Of a stretch of DNA of 64,000 nucleotides, positions 43,872 to 55,860 are shown one piece after another. Within the stretch, counting starts at the first letter, position 1, and the number at the start of each line of letters is the position of its first letter. A program made the position numbers and the translations under genes. The stretch covers positions 82,379,340 to 82,443,339 of the forward strand of contig CM043971.1 in the NCBI GenBank assembly GCA_014529385.2, written 5' to 3'. The stretch is from Adiantum capillus-veneris (taxonomy: Eukaryota > Streptophyta > Polypodiopsida > Polypodiales > Pteridaceae). The notes under the pieces are model-generated. The model was not told the origin of the DNA, made no database searches, and saw nothing but the letters and a program-made list of their open reading frames with translations.

Positions 43872-44108
43872 TGCGATCGAGCATTGCGACGGCACGACGG
43901 CGGTGAAGCGGTTGAGCGCGACGTAGCGGCGTCTCCTTCTTCTTCGCGGCGAGGAATCCTCCACGGCAGGAGCATAGAGCGTTGAGTGACACACCATTGC
44001 CGTCTTTTGAGCTTACTAGTTAAGCTAGTTGTGTGCTTGGAGTCGTCTGTGACTCGCACACAGTGTTAGGCAAGTCCCTTGCTTCGACTGTGCGGCAAGG
44101 AGCGCACA
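43466..44108 (+). repeat. 3' LTR of element B (complete, 643 bp)
   Basis: TGTTAACC...GGAGCGCACA, preceded by a polypurine tract and followed by the GTTTG TSD at 44109-44113. Contains TATAAAAG at 43687-43694, GT and GA arrays (43794-43866) and a GC-rich R/U5 segment. It is the only complete LTR of B and serves as the reference for the two broken 5' LTR parts. Confidence 0.94.
43687..43694 (+). promoter_or_regulatory. TATA box in LTR B
   Basis: TATAAAAG about 220 bp into the LTR and just upstream of the CT/GA-rich R-like region. The corresponding site in the broken 5' LTR is altered (CATAAAAAA near 21511). Confidence 0.6.
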
Positions 44109-44113
44109 GTTTG

Positions 44114-44989
44114 TCAAAATTTTTGTCATGAAGTACTTGAGACTTTGGTGGTCCGTTCACAAAATAAATGGAGTCCCCAATAGATAGTGCTTCCATGTGT
44201 CTAGGGAATGTAGAACAACTAAAAGCTCTTTTTCATATATGCCCAAGACCCGTTCATTGGCATTGAGCCTTCGGCTCTCGTATGCTATGGCATGCCCTTC
44301 TTGAAGCAAGACTGCTCTAAGGCAATCACCACAAGCATCACATTGGACCTTAAATGGCTTTGAGAGACCCGGAAGCATAAGGACTAGTTGGGAGGTAAGC
44401 TTCTCTTTGTCAAAAGCATGTTGCTCCTTAGCAATCCATGAGTACTTTACGTTCTTCTTTGTTAAGTCATGTAATGGTCCTACTAGTTGAGAGAATTTTG
44501 CTACGAAGAATCTATAGTATGCACACATACCAATAAAGCTTCTTAGCTCATCTAGGTTCCTTGGATTAGGCCATGCTTTTATTACCTCCAACTTTGATGG
44601 ATCCATACAGATACCATCTTGAGAGATAATATGACCTAAGTATCGAATCTCTTGAAGGAAAAACTCGCTCTTCTTTTGATTGATAAAAAGCTTGTTCTCC
44701 CTTAAAGATTGAAAAATCACCTGAAGATGTTGCTTGTGCTCCTCTAAGGACTTGGAGTAGACGATGATATCATCAAAGAACACTCCAGTGAACTTGCGGT
44801 AGGGTCTAAATATTTTCTCCATCAAACGATTGAATGTGGCCGGTCCATTAGTCAAGCCAAAAGGCATGACTAGATATTCATAAAGACTAAATGTTGTACG
44901 GAACGCGGTATTTAGGATATCTTCATTCACTATCCTTATTTGATGATAGCCACTTTTAAGGTCAATCCTACTGAAGTAGGTCAAACCTT
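44114..44989 (-). pseudogene. pol: RT and RNase H of element C
   Basis: Joins the integrase part at 21287 once B is removed (YFMTKILTNK-QMRW). The frame has [29 protein letters not shown], the FFDDIIVYSK catalytic box, a QYLGH-type thumb (IRYLGHIISQDG), and RNase H with VQCDACGD and GIYEKELL. A stop (TAA) precedes TYFSRID at about 44989. One codon is missing in the KLKENL segment (AFDKEKL). RT catalytic residues remain. Confidence 0.9.
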
Positions 44990-46160
44990 ATAGCTTATCA
45001 AATAGATCTTCTACCCACGATATGGGATTTGATAGCGATGTGGTTTAGCGCTCTATAGTCCACACAGATGCGGTATGTACCATCTTTCTTTTGCACTAAA
45101 AGGATTGGAGAACAAAAGGGAGAGGAGCTAGGCCTCACCATCTCTTTGTCTACAAGTTCTTGTACTTGCCTCATGATTTCTACTTGTTGAGCTTTGGAAA
45201 CTCGATTGTTAGGTTGTGCGCTTCCTGGTTGGAGCTCAATTCGATGGTCATCATCCCCTCGTTTGGAGGTAAGTCCAAAGGGATATCATCGATAAAAACA
45301 TCTTGGAATCGATTTAGAAAATTAGACAAGTCTAACTCTTCTTGATTCCTACCATCTTTATTTCATAAAACAATAGGACTTTTAATGGATTGCTTGACAA
45401 AAGTCATGTATGCGAAAACTGAGCTTTCCATTGACTTATCAAAAGCAGGTGAATTTACAAGTGGTATAGTACAATCAGACTCATTAGCATCTATATACAT
45501 GCTCTTTTCCCTGTAGGTGAAGTAGATTCTCCTTTTAGGGATTTCCATGTTGGCAGCCATGCGGTTGAACCATGGTGCCCCTAGGATAACATCCTCATGT
45601 TGGAGAGCGGAGATGAAAAAGTATTCTTTGTTGACGTAGCTTTGGACATGAAGCCTCAACTTCCCAATCATGGGAGTAATGGAGGCTTGCTGTCCCTTGA
45701 AAGCTCCATCGGCAATAACTATATCTCCCATCTCAAAAGCTTGAATGCCCAACTTAGTGGCCAACTCCATTGATATGAAGTTGTGAGTAGAGCCAGGGTC
45801 AAACAGGATGAAGGCATCATGATCCATTACCTTTCCCCAAGCATAGGAGAGAGGTGATCCTTTGCAACAATGAGCATCCTCTTTTGGAGCTTTGACTATG
45901 GAAGCTTTAGGAGTCTCATTTCGGGCATTTCTTTTGGGGCAAGAATGATAACCATGTCCTTGCTCCCCACACTGAAAGCATTTGTGGTCCTTACAAAAAG
46001 CTTCTAGCTCTTCAGGAGAGATTTTATTTTTACCTTTGTAAACTCCCTTCTCCTTGGATCGATTTTTGTTGGAATTACCTTGGGAAGAGTTTTGGACATT
46101 GTTTTTCCCCTTTGCATCATTTTGATCTTTGTTTTCCATGGGCTTGGAATTCCTTTTAGC
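44990..46160 (-). pseudogene. gag-pol: gag zinc knuckle, protease and RT N-terminus of element C
   Basis: Contents from 46139: MENKDQNDAKG, a shortened Asn linker, knuckle CFQCGEQGHGYHSC, protease FDPGSTHNFIS and ILGAPWF, then frameshifts and small deletions between 45363 and 45000 across the RT fingers. Upstream the frame is cut at about 46160, where the LTR of D begins. The remaining gag of C is not found on the far side of D. Confidence 0.88.
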
Positions 46161-46164
46161 CCAA

Positions 46165-47695
46165 GGTCATTAAATCTAATATCTAACCAAGCCAAATGAT
46201 TTCTCATATTAAACTCATCATTAAATGTGGGATAATAAATGGGAACAAGGGTTAGAATATAACATGTGCTTACGGATCTATCTCAACACGGGGCCAATGG
46301 TAAAGGGGTCAAAATGAGAGATGGTCTGTCAAAGAGCAACACAATACACTAGCTAACGGAGCTTAAAAGACCTTAGGGTTAGCTTCATTAAAGACCTCCA
46401 ATGGTTAGTGTCAAGAGTCCTTTGACCTTAGGCAAGCTAGGACTAAGCTTGAGATGGAAACCCAACCTTAGCTTGAGGTGCTTGTTGTGCTTGCTGACTA
46501 AGGTTCTTAAGGTGCTTGTCATGCTTGATGAGGAAGGTGCTTGAGAAGCTTTCCATGCATGGGGGGTAAGGTTTTTGAGTCAAAAAGACACCCTACAAAG
46601 GAGGGGGAAATCCCCAAAGTTAGGGGAATCTTTGACTTAACCTCCCACTCACCCAAAGCGCACCTCCTTTCTCAAGGGGCACATGGACACATGTCAGACT
46701 CTATGCTTAGCCACATGGTGTGCTTGAATCCTATTGGCTGGGCTAAAGAGAGGTTCAATGAGCTTCTAGTTCAATTCAACAAATATCTAGATATTTTCAA
46801 GCTCTCTCTCTCAAAGGGGTAAGGAGGACACTTATCCAAAGACTATCCATGTGCTTGAAATGCATTGTGCATGTGATTGGCTAGGGGGGAGAGGGGTCCA
46901 ATGAGCTTCAGGCTTGAGCAAAAAGGGGGGCTTTCCCAAAGCAAGCAAGGGCTATGCTTGGGGGTATACACCTCTCACACACTCATTTTTCAAGCATTCT
47001 CACTTGGTGAAAGTGGAAGAACTCCATCTCCTTCTCCAAGCTTGTTGAGAAGTTGAGAGCCTACACGATCACTCTTGGCTATGGAATAAAAATCCAACCA
47101 AGAGCCATGCTTCAATGGTTAAGCTTGCCATCTTCTCCATCTTCATTACTATGCTATTATGTATGCTAGCAAGAAGAGTGATGATAAGTGAGGTACTACT
47201 TCTTTCTCCTATGGAATGTTTCTTCTTCCTCTTCCCTACCCTCATTCCCTGCTAGCTCTCTCCACCTTCGAAGGTGTTTGAGGTCTTGGGATTGAGGCTT
47301 GGGATAGTTAATGCTTTCTACAAATTCTATGTTATACTCGTGATGCATGAAGCTTTTCATCTTCATTGCATCACCTAGGTCACAAGGAATTGCATCACCA
47401 AGGCCACAAGGAACACAAAGATTGTATTATACCAAGTCTCTCTTGATGGGAGAATCGATAATACAAAGGCCTTTTGGAGGGGGGACTGGCTCCACCTAAA
47501 TCCGGTCCTCAAATGTTGTCAAGTTCTCTAAACTCTTTCTTGCAAAAGTCTTGTTCGTGCCAAGTTAATTAAGTACTATGGTTATGTTGCTACCGCTAAT
47601 TAAGTTCATCCTCTATGTTCTCAAAGTAGCCTCACAAAAATGCTCTTTTTATATCTCCTAATTCCGCTCAAATTCCATAGGCCATTCCCATTACA
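46165..47695 (+). repeat. 5' LTR of element D
   Basis: 1,531 bp ending CCCATTACA. The first base is G instead of the T of the consensus TGTCAT terminus, so this terminus is mutated. Contains GGACTGG...CCGGTCC, an imperfect form of the family hairpin, near 47484-47512. Confidence 0.9.
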
Positions 47696-47696
47696 T

Positions 47697-47708
47697 TGGT
47701 ATCAAAGC
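47697..47708 (+). other. PBS of element D, one mismatch
   Basis: TGGTATCAAAGC beside the LTR end, differing at one position from the TGGTATCAGAGC of A and C. Confidence 0.88.
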
Positions 47709-48098
47709 ATTTGGTTTCTTAAGAAGAGAGGTCCTTAAGTAGCCTATTAATAGTTGATTTTATTAATTATATTAGGGTAAGCGGGACTGGGATCTATTAT
47801 CGGTTTTGTTGAGCCCACTATGTGGGATATGGTGCACACCTCGAGAGATTTGGTCTTAATAATGGGGTCTTTTTAGACTTGCCTATGGCTTTACCATTAT
47901 TAAGCCATAAGAAGTCCAAAAGGAGCTATCCCTCGGCAACTCTACAATTTTAGACCCACTCGACTACTCTCTATAATTAATCAATTTGAGCCATGGGTGT
48001 AGATACTTAATTGCTACTTTTCAAAGGCTAAGATGAGTAGAAACTAAGGTTTTGAATTGCCAAAGTATACACTAAGTAAACACATAAGTTTAATTAAC

Positions 48099-49390
48099 AT
48101 GGCTGACAATAACCAAGAGAGTAGAATGAACATTGATAACTTTGATTTTTCAAATGAAGGTGCTAATGATGATGCCTCCATGTTTGTTAATTATCTTGTT
48201 ACTAGGTTGCAACAAGCTATGGGCGACCCTGCTTTGCAAGCCAAAATTACTCAATGACTTTGTGCTTATGGGATTTTCGTTCCTCTCCAAGAGGAGAGAG
48301 AGCTTAGGAGGCCTCTTGATGAGACCCCCAAAAGAAGACTCTCTCCCATACGAAAGGAGGAATCCAAAGAATGAGAAAGTAATGAATCCCTAAGTTTCTC
48401 AGAAGATGTAGCTCCACGAAGACGGCCGTCTAGACGATCGCCAACTCCTTCCAAGAGGAAATGGTCAATCCATAGTGCTTCTCCTCATCACTCCAAAAGG
48501 GAAGAGAGGAAACAAAGGAAGAAAAGGGCGAGAAAGAGGTCACCCTCTTCTCCTTCTTCTTCACCATCCTCCTCTTTTGACAAAAGCTATGGCTATTATC
48601 CTACATAATACAAGAGGGGAGGACATCGCAAAAATCTTACCCTGCATGGTAAAGGTCACAAAAGCTCAAGAAGCTCAAAAAGGGAGGAAAGAGTGTCTCT
48701 TTTCTCACCTATGATGGCACCTTTGGTGCTACCAACAACGTATTGGCCTTCATCCAAAAATTTGATTGGGCCTTTGGAGATGAGGGCTTCACGGAGTCCT
48801 CCAAGCTACACCATGTACCTATGCACTTCAAAAAATCAGCTCGTCAATGGTGGGCTAGCCTCGTGGAAATAGCAAAGCTTAAAAAACATGGAAAACTCTA
48901 CGAGTTTCCATTATGAAGCAATTCCTTGCAAGCGATGAAACGAAAAAGTGCTTACCAAATGGCGGAGTTTGAATCTTCTCTCTCATGAGTCTATCCACAA
49001 ATATGTAGACAAGTTTTGGGATTTACATCTCAAGGCTATTGTCATTCAAAAGATAGACTTCATCGAGCAAAAGCAATAAATTTGTGTAGGATTACCTGAA
49101 GAGATGGTCGAGTATATCAACTCTCAACGGCCTAGTTCTATCACCAAATAAATCCACCACACTATGGTTGCTTCGCGCATCAATTTCCAACAAGGGGCTA
49201 GACGGAATGTCAAGCCCATGGAAAGCAAAGACAAAAGTGACGCAAAGGGGAAAACCAATGCCCAAAATTCTCCCAAGGTCTATCGCAAGGACCGCAAAAT
49301 GTTTTAAGTGTGGGGAGCAAGGACATGGTTATTGCTCTTGTCCCAAGAGAAATGCCCGCAATGAGACTCCTAGAGCTTCCACTATTGAAG
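48099..49390 (+). pseudogene. gag: gag of element D
   Basis: Starts MADNNQESRMNIDNFDF and provides the reference N-terminus for the family. A stop at 48255-48257, several frameshifts and a deletion of about 100 bp remove the Asn-rich linker just before the zinc knuckle (CFKCGEQGHGYCSC, near 49290-49340). The Arg/Ser-rich central region and the capsid HFKKSARQWWASL are visible in scattered frames. Confidence 0.87.
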
Positions 49391-50629
49391 CTCCAAAAGA
49401 GGATGCTTATTGCAAAGGATCACCTCTCTCCTATGCTTGGGGAAAGTTAAGGGAGCATGATGCCTTCATCTTGTTTGACCCTCGCTCTACTCACAATTTC
49501 ATATCAATGGAGTTGGCCATCAAGTTGGGCATTCAAGCTTTTGAGATGGGAGATACTGTAACCGCCAACACAGCTTTCAAGGGACAACAAACCTCCGTTA
49601 CTCCCTTAATTGGGAAATTGAGGCTTCGTGTCCAAAGCTACGTCGACAAAAAAGACTTTTTCATCTCTCCTCTCCAACATGAGGATTCTATCCTAGGGGC
49701 ACCATGGTTCAACCGCATGGCTGCCAAAATGAAGTTTCCTAAAAGGAGAATCTACTTCACCTAGAGGGAAAAGAGCATGTATATACATGCTAGTGAGTCT
49801 AGTCGTACTATACCACTTGTAAATTCTCCTTCTTTTGTAAAATCAATGAAAAGCTCAGTTTATGCATACATGATTTTTGTCAAAGAGACCCTAAAAGGTC
49901 CTAATGTTTCATTAAGTGTAAATGATAGGAATCAAGAAGAGTTAGACTTGTCTACCTTTCTAAAAGGATTCCAAGATGTGTTCATCCATGATATCCCTAT
50001 GGACTTACCTCCAAAACGAGGGGATGATGACCATCGAATTAAGCTCTTACTAGGAAGCTCACCACCTAACAAGCCTCCTTATCATGTTTCCCAAGCTCAA
50101 GAAGAGGAGATCATGAGGCAAGTACAAAAATTGCTAGACAAAGGTATGGTGAGACCTAGCTCCTCTCCATTTTGTTCTCCAGTCTTTTTAGTGCAAAATA
50201 AAGATGGTACATACCGTATGTGTGTGGACTATTGAGCACTAAACCATACCACTATCAAAAATAGATTTTCCATGCCTCGGGTAGAAGATCTCTTTGACAA
50301 GCTACAAGGCTTTACCTACTTCAGTAGGATTAACCTTAAAAGTGGCTATCATCAAATAAGGATAGTGGATGAAGATATCCTAAAGACCACATTTCGTATA
50401 ACAGTTGGTCTTGATGAATATCTAGTCATGTCTTTTGGCTTGACTAATGCACCAGCCACGTTCAATTGATTAATGGAGAGAAATTTTTAGACCCTATCGC
50501 ATATTCAGTGGAGTGTTCTTTGATGATATCATTATCTACTCCAAGTCATTGGAGGAACACAAGCAATATCTCCAAGTGATTTTTCAAGCTATAAGGGAGA
50601 ACAAGCTTTTTCTCAACCAAAAGAAAAGC
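49391..50629 (+). pseudogene. pol: Protease and RT (first part) of element D
   Basis: The protease active site reads FDPRSTHNFIS: the Gly of DPG is Arg, which would abolish the fold seen in the family. ILGAPWF is kept. RT fingers and palm are visible ([23 protein letters not shown] with Asp to Asn at the first catalytic residue, then FFDDIIIYSK). There are stops at 49762-49764, 50233-50235 and after ATFN. RT is cut at 50629 by solo LTR G2 and resumes at 52222. Confidence 0.88.
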
Positions 50630-52221
50630 TGCCATAATAATCAATATCTAATTCTCCTAAATGATTTTCTCATATTAAACTGATCATTTAATGTGGGGAA
50701 GTGCTAGGGGAGAAAAAGCTAGAATATTGGTTAAGCTAGCAGACCGGCCACAGTAGGGAGCCAAAGGAGGGAAAATAGGGATCCAAAGGGGGGGGCATCT
50801 GCAAAAGAGCCATGTGCAACAATGGGCTAAAAATACCCTAAGGTTCAGCCCATTAAGACTTCCAAAATGCTAAGGTTCCAAAATTCAAAGGTTGTGTCCA
50901 AAGGGTTAAAGCTTAGGGGGAATTGGATGCTTTGTGTGCTCTCCAAAGTCAATGCACATCCCTACATGGGAGGGGGCGAGCCCTTCTTCTAGGGGATGAG
51001 AGAGAAAGCCACACACACACACACAAGCCCCTTTACACAAAGGGAATTAGGGACACATGTCAGCTCCCTAGCCCAGATGCCCACAAGGTGTGCCCAATTC
51101 CTATTGGATGACCCTTGAAGTGGACCAATGAGAATTAAGCTAGAGTAAATCTAGTTTAATTAATTTAAAAACATTTAATAAAAGAAACCAATGAGAATTA
51201 AGTCTCCTAGAAGACTATTGGGCAGTCTCCCAAGGGGTCCAATGAGCATTCAGGAGCCCCATGGCTTGCCTGATTCCTATTGGCCAGGAGGAAAAGGGGT
51301 CCAATGAGAGTTTAGTTTAATTATTTAATTACCTAAAGCTCTCACAAAAGGGGAAAGGGGGACACATGTCAGAAGGCTATCACTTATGCTGCTTAATTGT
51401 AATTGGCTTGACTTGGGGAGGGCCAATGAGGCTTCAGCAAGAGCAATTAGCAAGAGGGCTCGCCCAAGAGAGAGAGGGGGCTGATTTTTGCAAGCCATTA
51501 TCACACACACACACTCACACAAGCTCATGGTGAAGAAAGAGAAGACTATCTCTTCCCAAGCTTTAATGGAGAACTCATCACCTACTCCAAGCTTGTGAGA
51601 TAGAAGCCTACATCAACACTCTCTTGGCATGTGGATGCAAATCCAACCAAGAGTCAAGCTTCAATGCATGCTCATCTCCTCTACCAAGCTAATTAATAAG
51701 CTAAGCTATGCTAATATGAGTGATTATGTGAGGAGATGTACATCTTTCTCGTAAGATACTCCTTCTTCCTCTCAATCTACTCTCATACCCTGCTAGCTCT
51801 CACCATCTTCGAAGGTGTGTGAGGTCTTGGGTCTGAGAACGGGGAGAATTCAAGTTGTGTTTGTTAAGTGTTTTGCTTAGTGCATGAAGTTTCCATCTTC
51901 ATTGCACTAGCTAGTCTTGAAGGAACACAAAGAATTGTATTGTACAATGTCTCTCTTGATGGGAGAAACCATAATCCAAAGCCTTTTGGAGGGGGGACCG
52001 GCTCCATGAAAATCCGGTCCTCAATTGTTGTCAATAGCTTAATTTCTCTCTCTTTTGAAAGTATTGTCGATGCTATCTAACTAGGTGTTATGCTTTTTGT
52101 TGCTCTCTCTCTCCACCCAAGCACTCTTGTAATTCTCATTAGGAATCTATTCTAATGAAATGCCCACTATGTTCATGCTAATTTCCGCTACACATAAGTT
52201 ATTAGGCCATTAAATGTTACA
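50630..52221 (+). mobile_element. Solo LTR G2 inside D (TSD AAAGC)
   Basis: TGCCATAATAATC...AATGTTACA, 1,592 bp, flanked by AAAGC at 50625-50629 and 52222-52226. Removing it restores QKKS-EFFFQEIQYLGH in RT. Near-identical to G1 except for small tract-length and base changes (for example TGCC versus TGTC at the start). Contains the GGACCGG...CCGGTCC hairpin at 51995-52020. A TGCC start means one LTR terminus is mutated. Confidence 0.96.
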
Positions 52222-52790
52222 AAAGCGAATTTTTCTTTCAAGAGATTCAATACTTAGGTCATGTTATCTCTCAAGATGGTATCTGTATGGATCCATCAAA
52301 GTTAGAGGTAATAAAAGCATGGCCTAATGCAAGGAAACTACATGAGCTAAGAAGCTTTATTGGTATGTGTGCATACTATAGACGCTACATAGAAAATTTC
52401 TCTCAAATAGTAAGACCATTATATGACTTAACAATAAAGAACATTAAGTATTATTTGACTGCTAAGGAGAAAAATGCTTTTGACAAGCTCAAAGAGTAGC
52501 TTACCTCCCAACCAGTCCTTATGCTTCCGGATCTCTCAAAGCCATTTGAGGTCCAATGTGATGCTTGTGGTGATTGCCTTGGAGCAGTCTTGCTTCAAGA
52601 AGGGCATGCCATAGCATATGAGAGCCGAAGTCTTAAGATAGATGAATGAATCTTGGGCATTTATGAGAAAGGGATTTTAACTGTTTTACATGCCCTAGAC
52701 ACATGGAAGCACTATCTATTGGGGACTCCATTTATTTTGCGAACTGACCACCAAAGTCTCAAGTACTTCATGACGCAAACCAAGCTTTCT
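52222..52790 (+). pseudogene. pol: RT end and RNase H of element D
   Basis: Continues from G2 with EFFFQEIQYLGHVISQDG, FIGMCAYYRRYIENFSQ and RNase H VQCDACGD, YEKGILTVLH (Glu of KELL replaced) and LRTDHQSLKYF. Stops are at about 52498 and 52647. Confidence 0.88.
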
Positions 52791-54453
52791 GACAAACAAA
52801 TGAGGTGGACAAATTTTCTTTCGCAATTTTATTTTCATATTGCTCACATTGTCGATAAGCACAATCAAGTGGCTGATGCACTTTCACGACGACCAAAAGT
52901 TACTGTGGTGTCTATAGCAGCTCACAATGGTCTATCTTCTATGATAGATGAGTATGCTACTGACCCGAACTTTAAAGACATAATGTCAGCCTTTGCTTTG
53001 GGGAAGAAAGAGGAACCATTCACCTTGCAGGATGATTATCTTCTCCATGGAAATAGGCTATGTGTTACCCACTCCCTTTGTGAGAAAGTCATGTATGAAT
53101 CCCATGCTCCTCCTATGCGGGGCATAGAGGCATTCGACCTACTCTTTGAGGAGTAGAGACGTATTTCTATTGGCCTACCATGAAAGTGGACATACAAGAG
53201 TATGTTTCAAAATGTGTGGCATGCCAAAAGACTAAGTATGATAGAGGGAAGCAACCTGGATTACTCCAGCCATTGCCAATCCCTAATTCACCATGGGAGA
53301 GTATATTTATGGATTTTATCTTTGGATTACCCAAGTCTATCCATGGGAGTATGGGAATATGGGACAATAGTCGACAGGTTTAGCAAGCAAGCACACTTAA
53401 TTCCTATCAAAAAGACTATTATTGGTGTGCTCTCTTCATATCCCAGACTTTCAAACACCATGGATTGCCAACATCCATTGTGTCAGATAGAGATCCTAGA
53501 ATGACGAGTAATTTTTGGAAAGGTCTCTTTGAAAATATAGGTACAAGATTGAATTTCTCTTCAGCCTATCACCCAGAAACGGATGGCCAAAGTGAGATCC
53601 TAGAATGATGAGTAATTTTTGGAAAGGTCTCTTTGAAAATATAGGTACAAAATTGAATTTCTCTTTGACCTATCACCCACAAACGGATGGCCAAAGTGAG
53701 ATAGCCAATCTTACGATACTCGATCTACTAAAGACTTATGTTACTGAAGTAGATCAACACTCACAATGGGAAAAGTACTTACCTCTTGTAGAGTATGTGT
53801 ACAATAACACCGTACATACTTCTACGCGAAAAGCACCTTTTGAAATCATTGAGGGAAGACCTAAAAATCCCTTGCTACTTAAAGTACATGGGAATATCTT
53901 CGCTGCCGATGAGTATAGCCGTGACCTACAAGAATCTTTTCAAAAGATTAAGGAGGCTATATCCATCTCTCAACAAAGGCAAAAAGCTGTTGCTGACAAG
54001 CACAGAAGGGCCTTAATGTTTTAAAAAAATGATTGGGTCTTACTTAAGTTTCCGAAGGCTCAATTGAGACAAACGATGGGCAAAAATCCTACGGGCCATC
54101 AAAAGGATTATGCTAAACTAGCAAAAAGATACTATGGTCCTTTTTAAATTTTGAAGCCAATCAACAAGATGGCTTATCAACTCAAGTTGCCCAACCATTG
54201 GCTCATACACAATGCTTTTCATGTGAGCCTACTTAAGCCCTACTACAAAGGAGAGCCACCAAGTGAACCAATTATTGAAGAGTTTCCAAAAATCGAAGAC
54301 CAAGAAGAGGTGCTACAACCCGAAGCTATCCTTTGGCATGAAGCCAAGGTACTACGACATGGTAAGATTGTTCAACGGTATCTATTGAAGTTCAAAATTA
54401 CCCTTTTGAAGATGCCAGATGGATGCAAGGAATATAGCTTAAGGATAGTATGA
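52791..54453 (+). pseudogene. pol: Integrase and chromodomain of element D
   Basis: Zinc finger (YESHAPPMRGI, YVSKCVACQ), core motif FMDFIFGLPKS, then the SDRDPRM to DGQSE segment, present twice because of a 104-bp tandem duplication. The chromodomain end (WHEAKVLRHGKIVQRYLLKF) is near 54330-54420. Frameshifts at about 53130 and 53380, a stop at 54023, and the non-triplet duplication make it non-functional. Confidence 0.87.
53490..53697 (+). repeat. 104-bp tandem duplication in integrase of D
   Basis: Two copies begin GAGATCCTAGAATGA at 53490 and 53594 and end CGGATGGCCAAAGT. The join has GAGAT microhomology. 104 is not a multiple of three, so this is a frameshifting duplication of the integrase catalytic segment. 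Copies differ at about six positions. Confidence 0.93.
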
Positions 54454-54759
54454 ACCTTGTCAATGCTTACAATGCTACATAAGATAATATGCATACTTAG
54501 AATCATGTTTGTGATGACGACGTCTCTCAAATACCAAATAGAATTTTTCACTCTATTTGGGAGGATGAAACGGACTAAAGAGCATACATGTTTGTGGCAA
54601 CTATGTCTCCCAAGCACCAAATGGATTAGTCATCCATCTTGGAATGATGTCGTAGGGTAAAAAGGGATCCTCTACCCGCTAAGAAAAATTGACTAATGAC
54701 TAGGCTTCATCTCTTCTATCTCATTCTCGAGGACGACTATGATTTCAAGATAGAGGTAA

Positions 54760-55857
54760 TGTGATAAAATCTAATATCTAACCAATCCAAATGATTTTAT
54801 CATATTGAATGGATCATTTAATGTGGGATAATAAACGAGAACAAGGGTTAGAATATAGACACGTGCTTACGGATCTATCTCAGCATGGGGCCAATGGTAA
54901 AGGGATCCAAATGAGAGATGTATGTCAAAGAGCAAGGCTAGCTAATGGACCTCAAAAGACCTTAGGGTTAGCTTCATTAAAGACTTCCAATGGTTAGTGT
55001 TAAAAGTCCTTTGGCATTAGGCGAGCTTGAGGTGGGATCCCGACCTAAGCTTGAGGTGCTTGTCGTGCTTGCTGACTAAGGTGCTTGAGGTGCTTGTCAT
55101 GCTTGATGAGGAAGGTGCTTGAGAAGCTTCCCATGTATGGGGGGTAAGGTGCTTGAGTCAAAAAGAGATCCTACAAAGGAGGGGGAAATCCCCAAAGTTA
55201 GGGGAATCTTTGACTTAACCTCCCACTCACCCAAAGGACACCCCCTTTCTCAAGGGGCACATGGGCACATGTCAGACTCTCACTATGCTTAGCCACATGG
55301 TGTGCTTGAATCCTATTGTCTGGGCTAAAGAGGGGTTCAATGAGCTTCTAGTTCAAATCAAAAAATATCTATATATTTTCAAACTCCCTCTCTCAAAGGG
55401 GTAAGGAGGACACTTGTCCAAAGACACTTGTCCAAAGAATACCCATTGTGCATGTGATTGGCTAGGGGGGAGAGGGGTCCAATGAGCTTCATGCTTGAGC
55501 AAAAGGGGGGACTCGCCCAAAGCAAGCAAGGAGTATGCTTGGGGGTATACACCTCTCACACACTCATTTTTCAAGCATTCTCACTTGGTGAAAGTGGAAG
55601 AACTCCATCTCCTTCTCCAAACTTGTTGAGAAGTTGAGAGCCTACACCAACACTCTTGGCTATGGAATGCAAATCCAACCAAGATCCATGCTTCAATGCT
55701 TAAGCTTGCCATCTTCTCCATCTTCATTACTATGCTATTATGTATGCTAGCAAGAAGAGTGATGATAAGTGAGGAACTACTTCTTTCTCCTATGGAATGT
55801 TTCTTCTTCCTCTTCCCTACCCTCATTCCCCGCTATCTCTCTCCACCTTCAAAGCAT
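54760..55857 (+). repeat. 3' LTR of element D, truncated
   Basis: Begins TGTGATAAAATC after the polypurine tract (AAGATAGAGGTAA, 54746-54759) and matches the 5' LTR up to CTCTCCACCTTC. It then jumps to PBS-side sequence of element C. About 420 bp of the 3' end is deleted. Confidence 0.9.
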
Positions 55858-55860
55858 ATA

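Larger units (their letters stand above)
21293..44108. mobile_element. Element B: long gypsy element with internal inversion and nested element A
   Basis: Outer termini are TGTTAACC at 21293 and GGAGCGCACA at 44108, both read on the plus strand and flanked by GTTTG. Between them the leader, gag and pol run on the minus strand, while the 3' UTR end, polypurine tract and 3' LTR run on the plus strand. Without element A it is about 14.0 kb. PBS, gag with four zinc knuckles, protease, RT, RNase H, integrase and 3' accessory regions are all recognisable. I place it in the non-chromovirus Ty3/gypsy elements, perhaps near the Tat group judging by the PBS type, but have not tested that. Confidence 0.9.
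46165..55857 (+). mobile_element. Element D: decayed chromovirus inside C, hosting G2
   Basis: Plus-strand 5' LTR, PBS, gag, protease, RT (split by solo LTR G2), RNase H, integrase, chromodomain, polypurine tract and a truncated 3' LTR. The two LTRs share private features such as TTTTTCAAGCATTCTCACTTGG, showing they belong together. The 3' LTR loses its last 420 bp or so at about 55857, where PBS-side sequence of C begins. A deletion therefore removed both the D end and part of C. Left 5-mer is CCCAA; no right TSD remains. Confidence 0.9.

Noticed and set aside
21293-44108. Two separate B-family elements in opposite orientations
   Set aside because: Only one pair of matching TSDs (GTTTG) exists and LTR parts at the junctions are complementary halves; a single inverted element explains all pieces.
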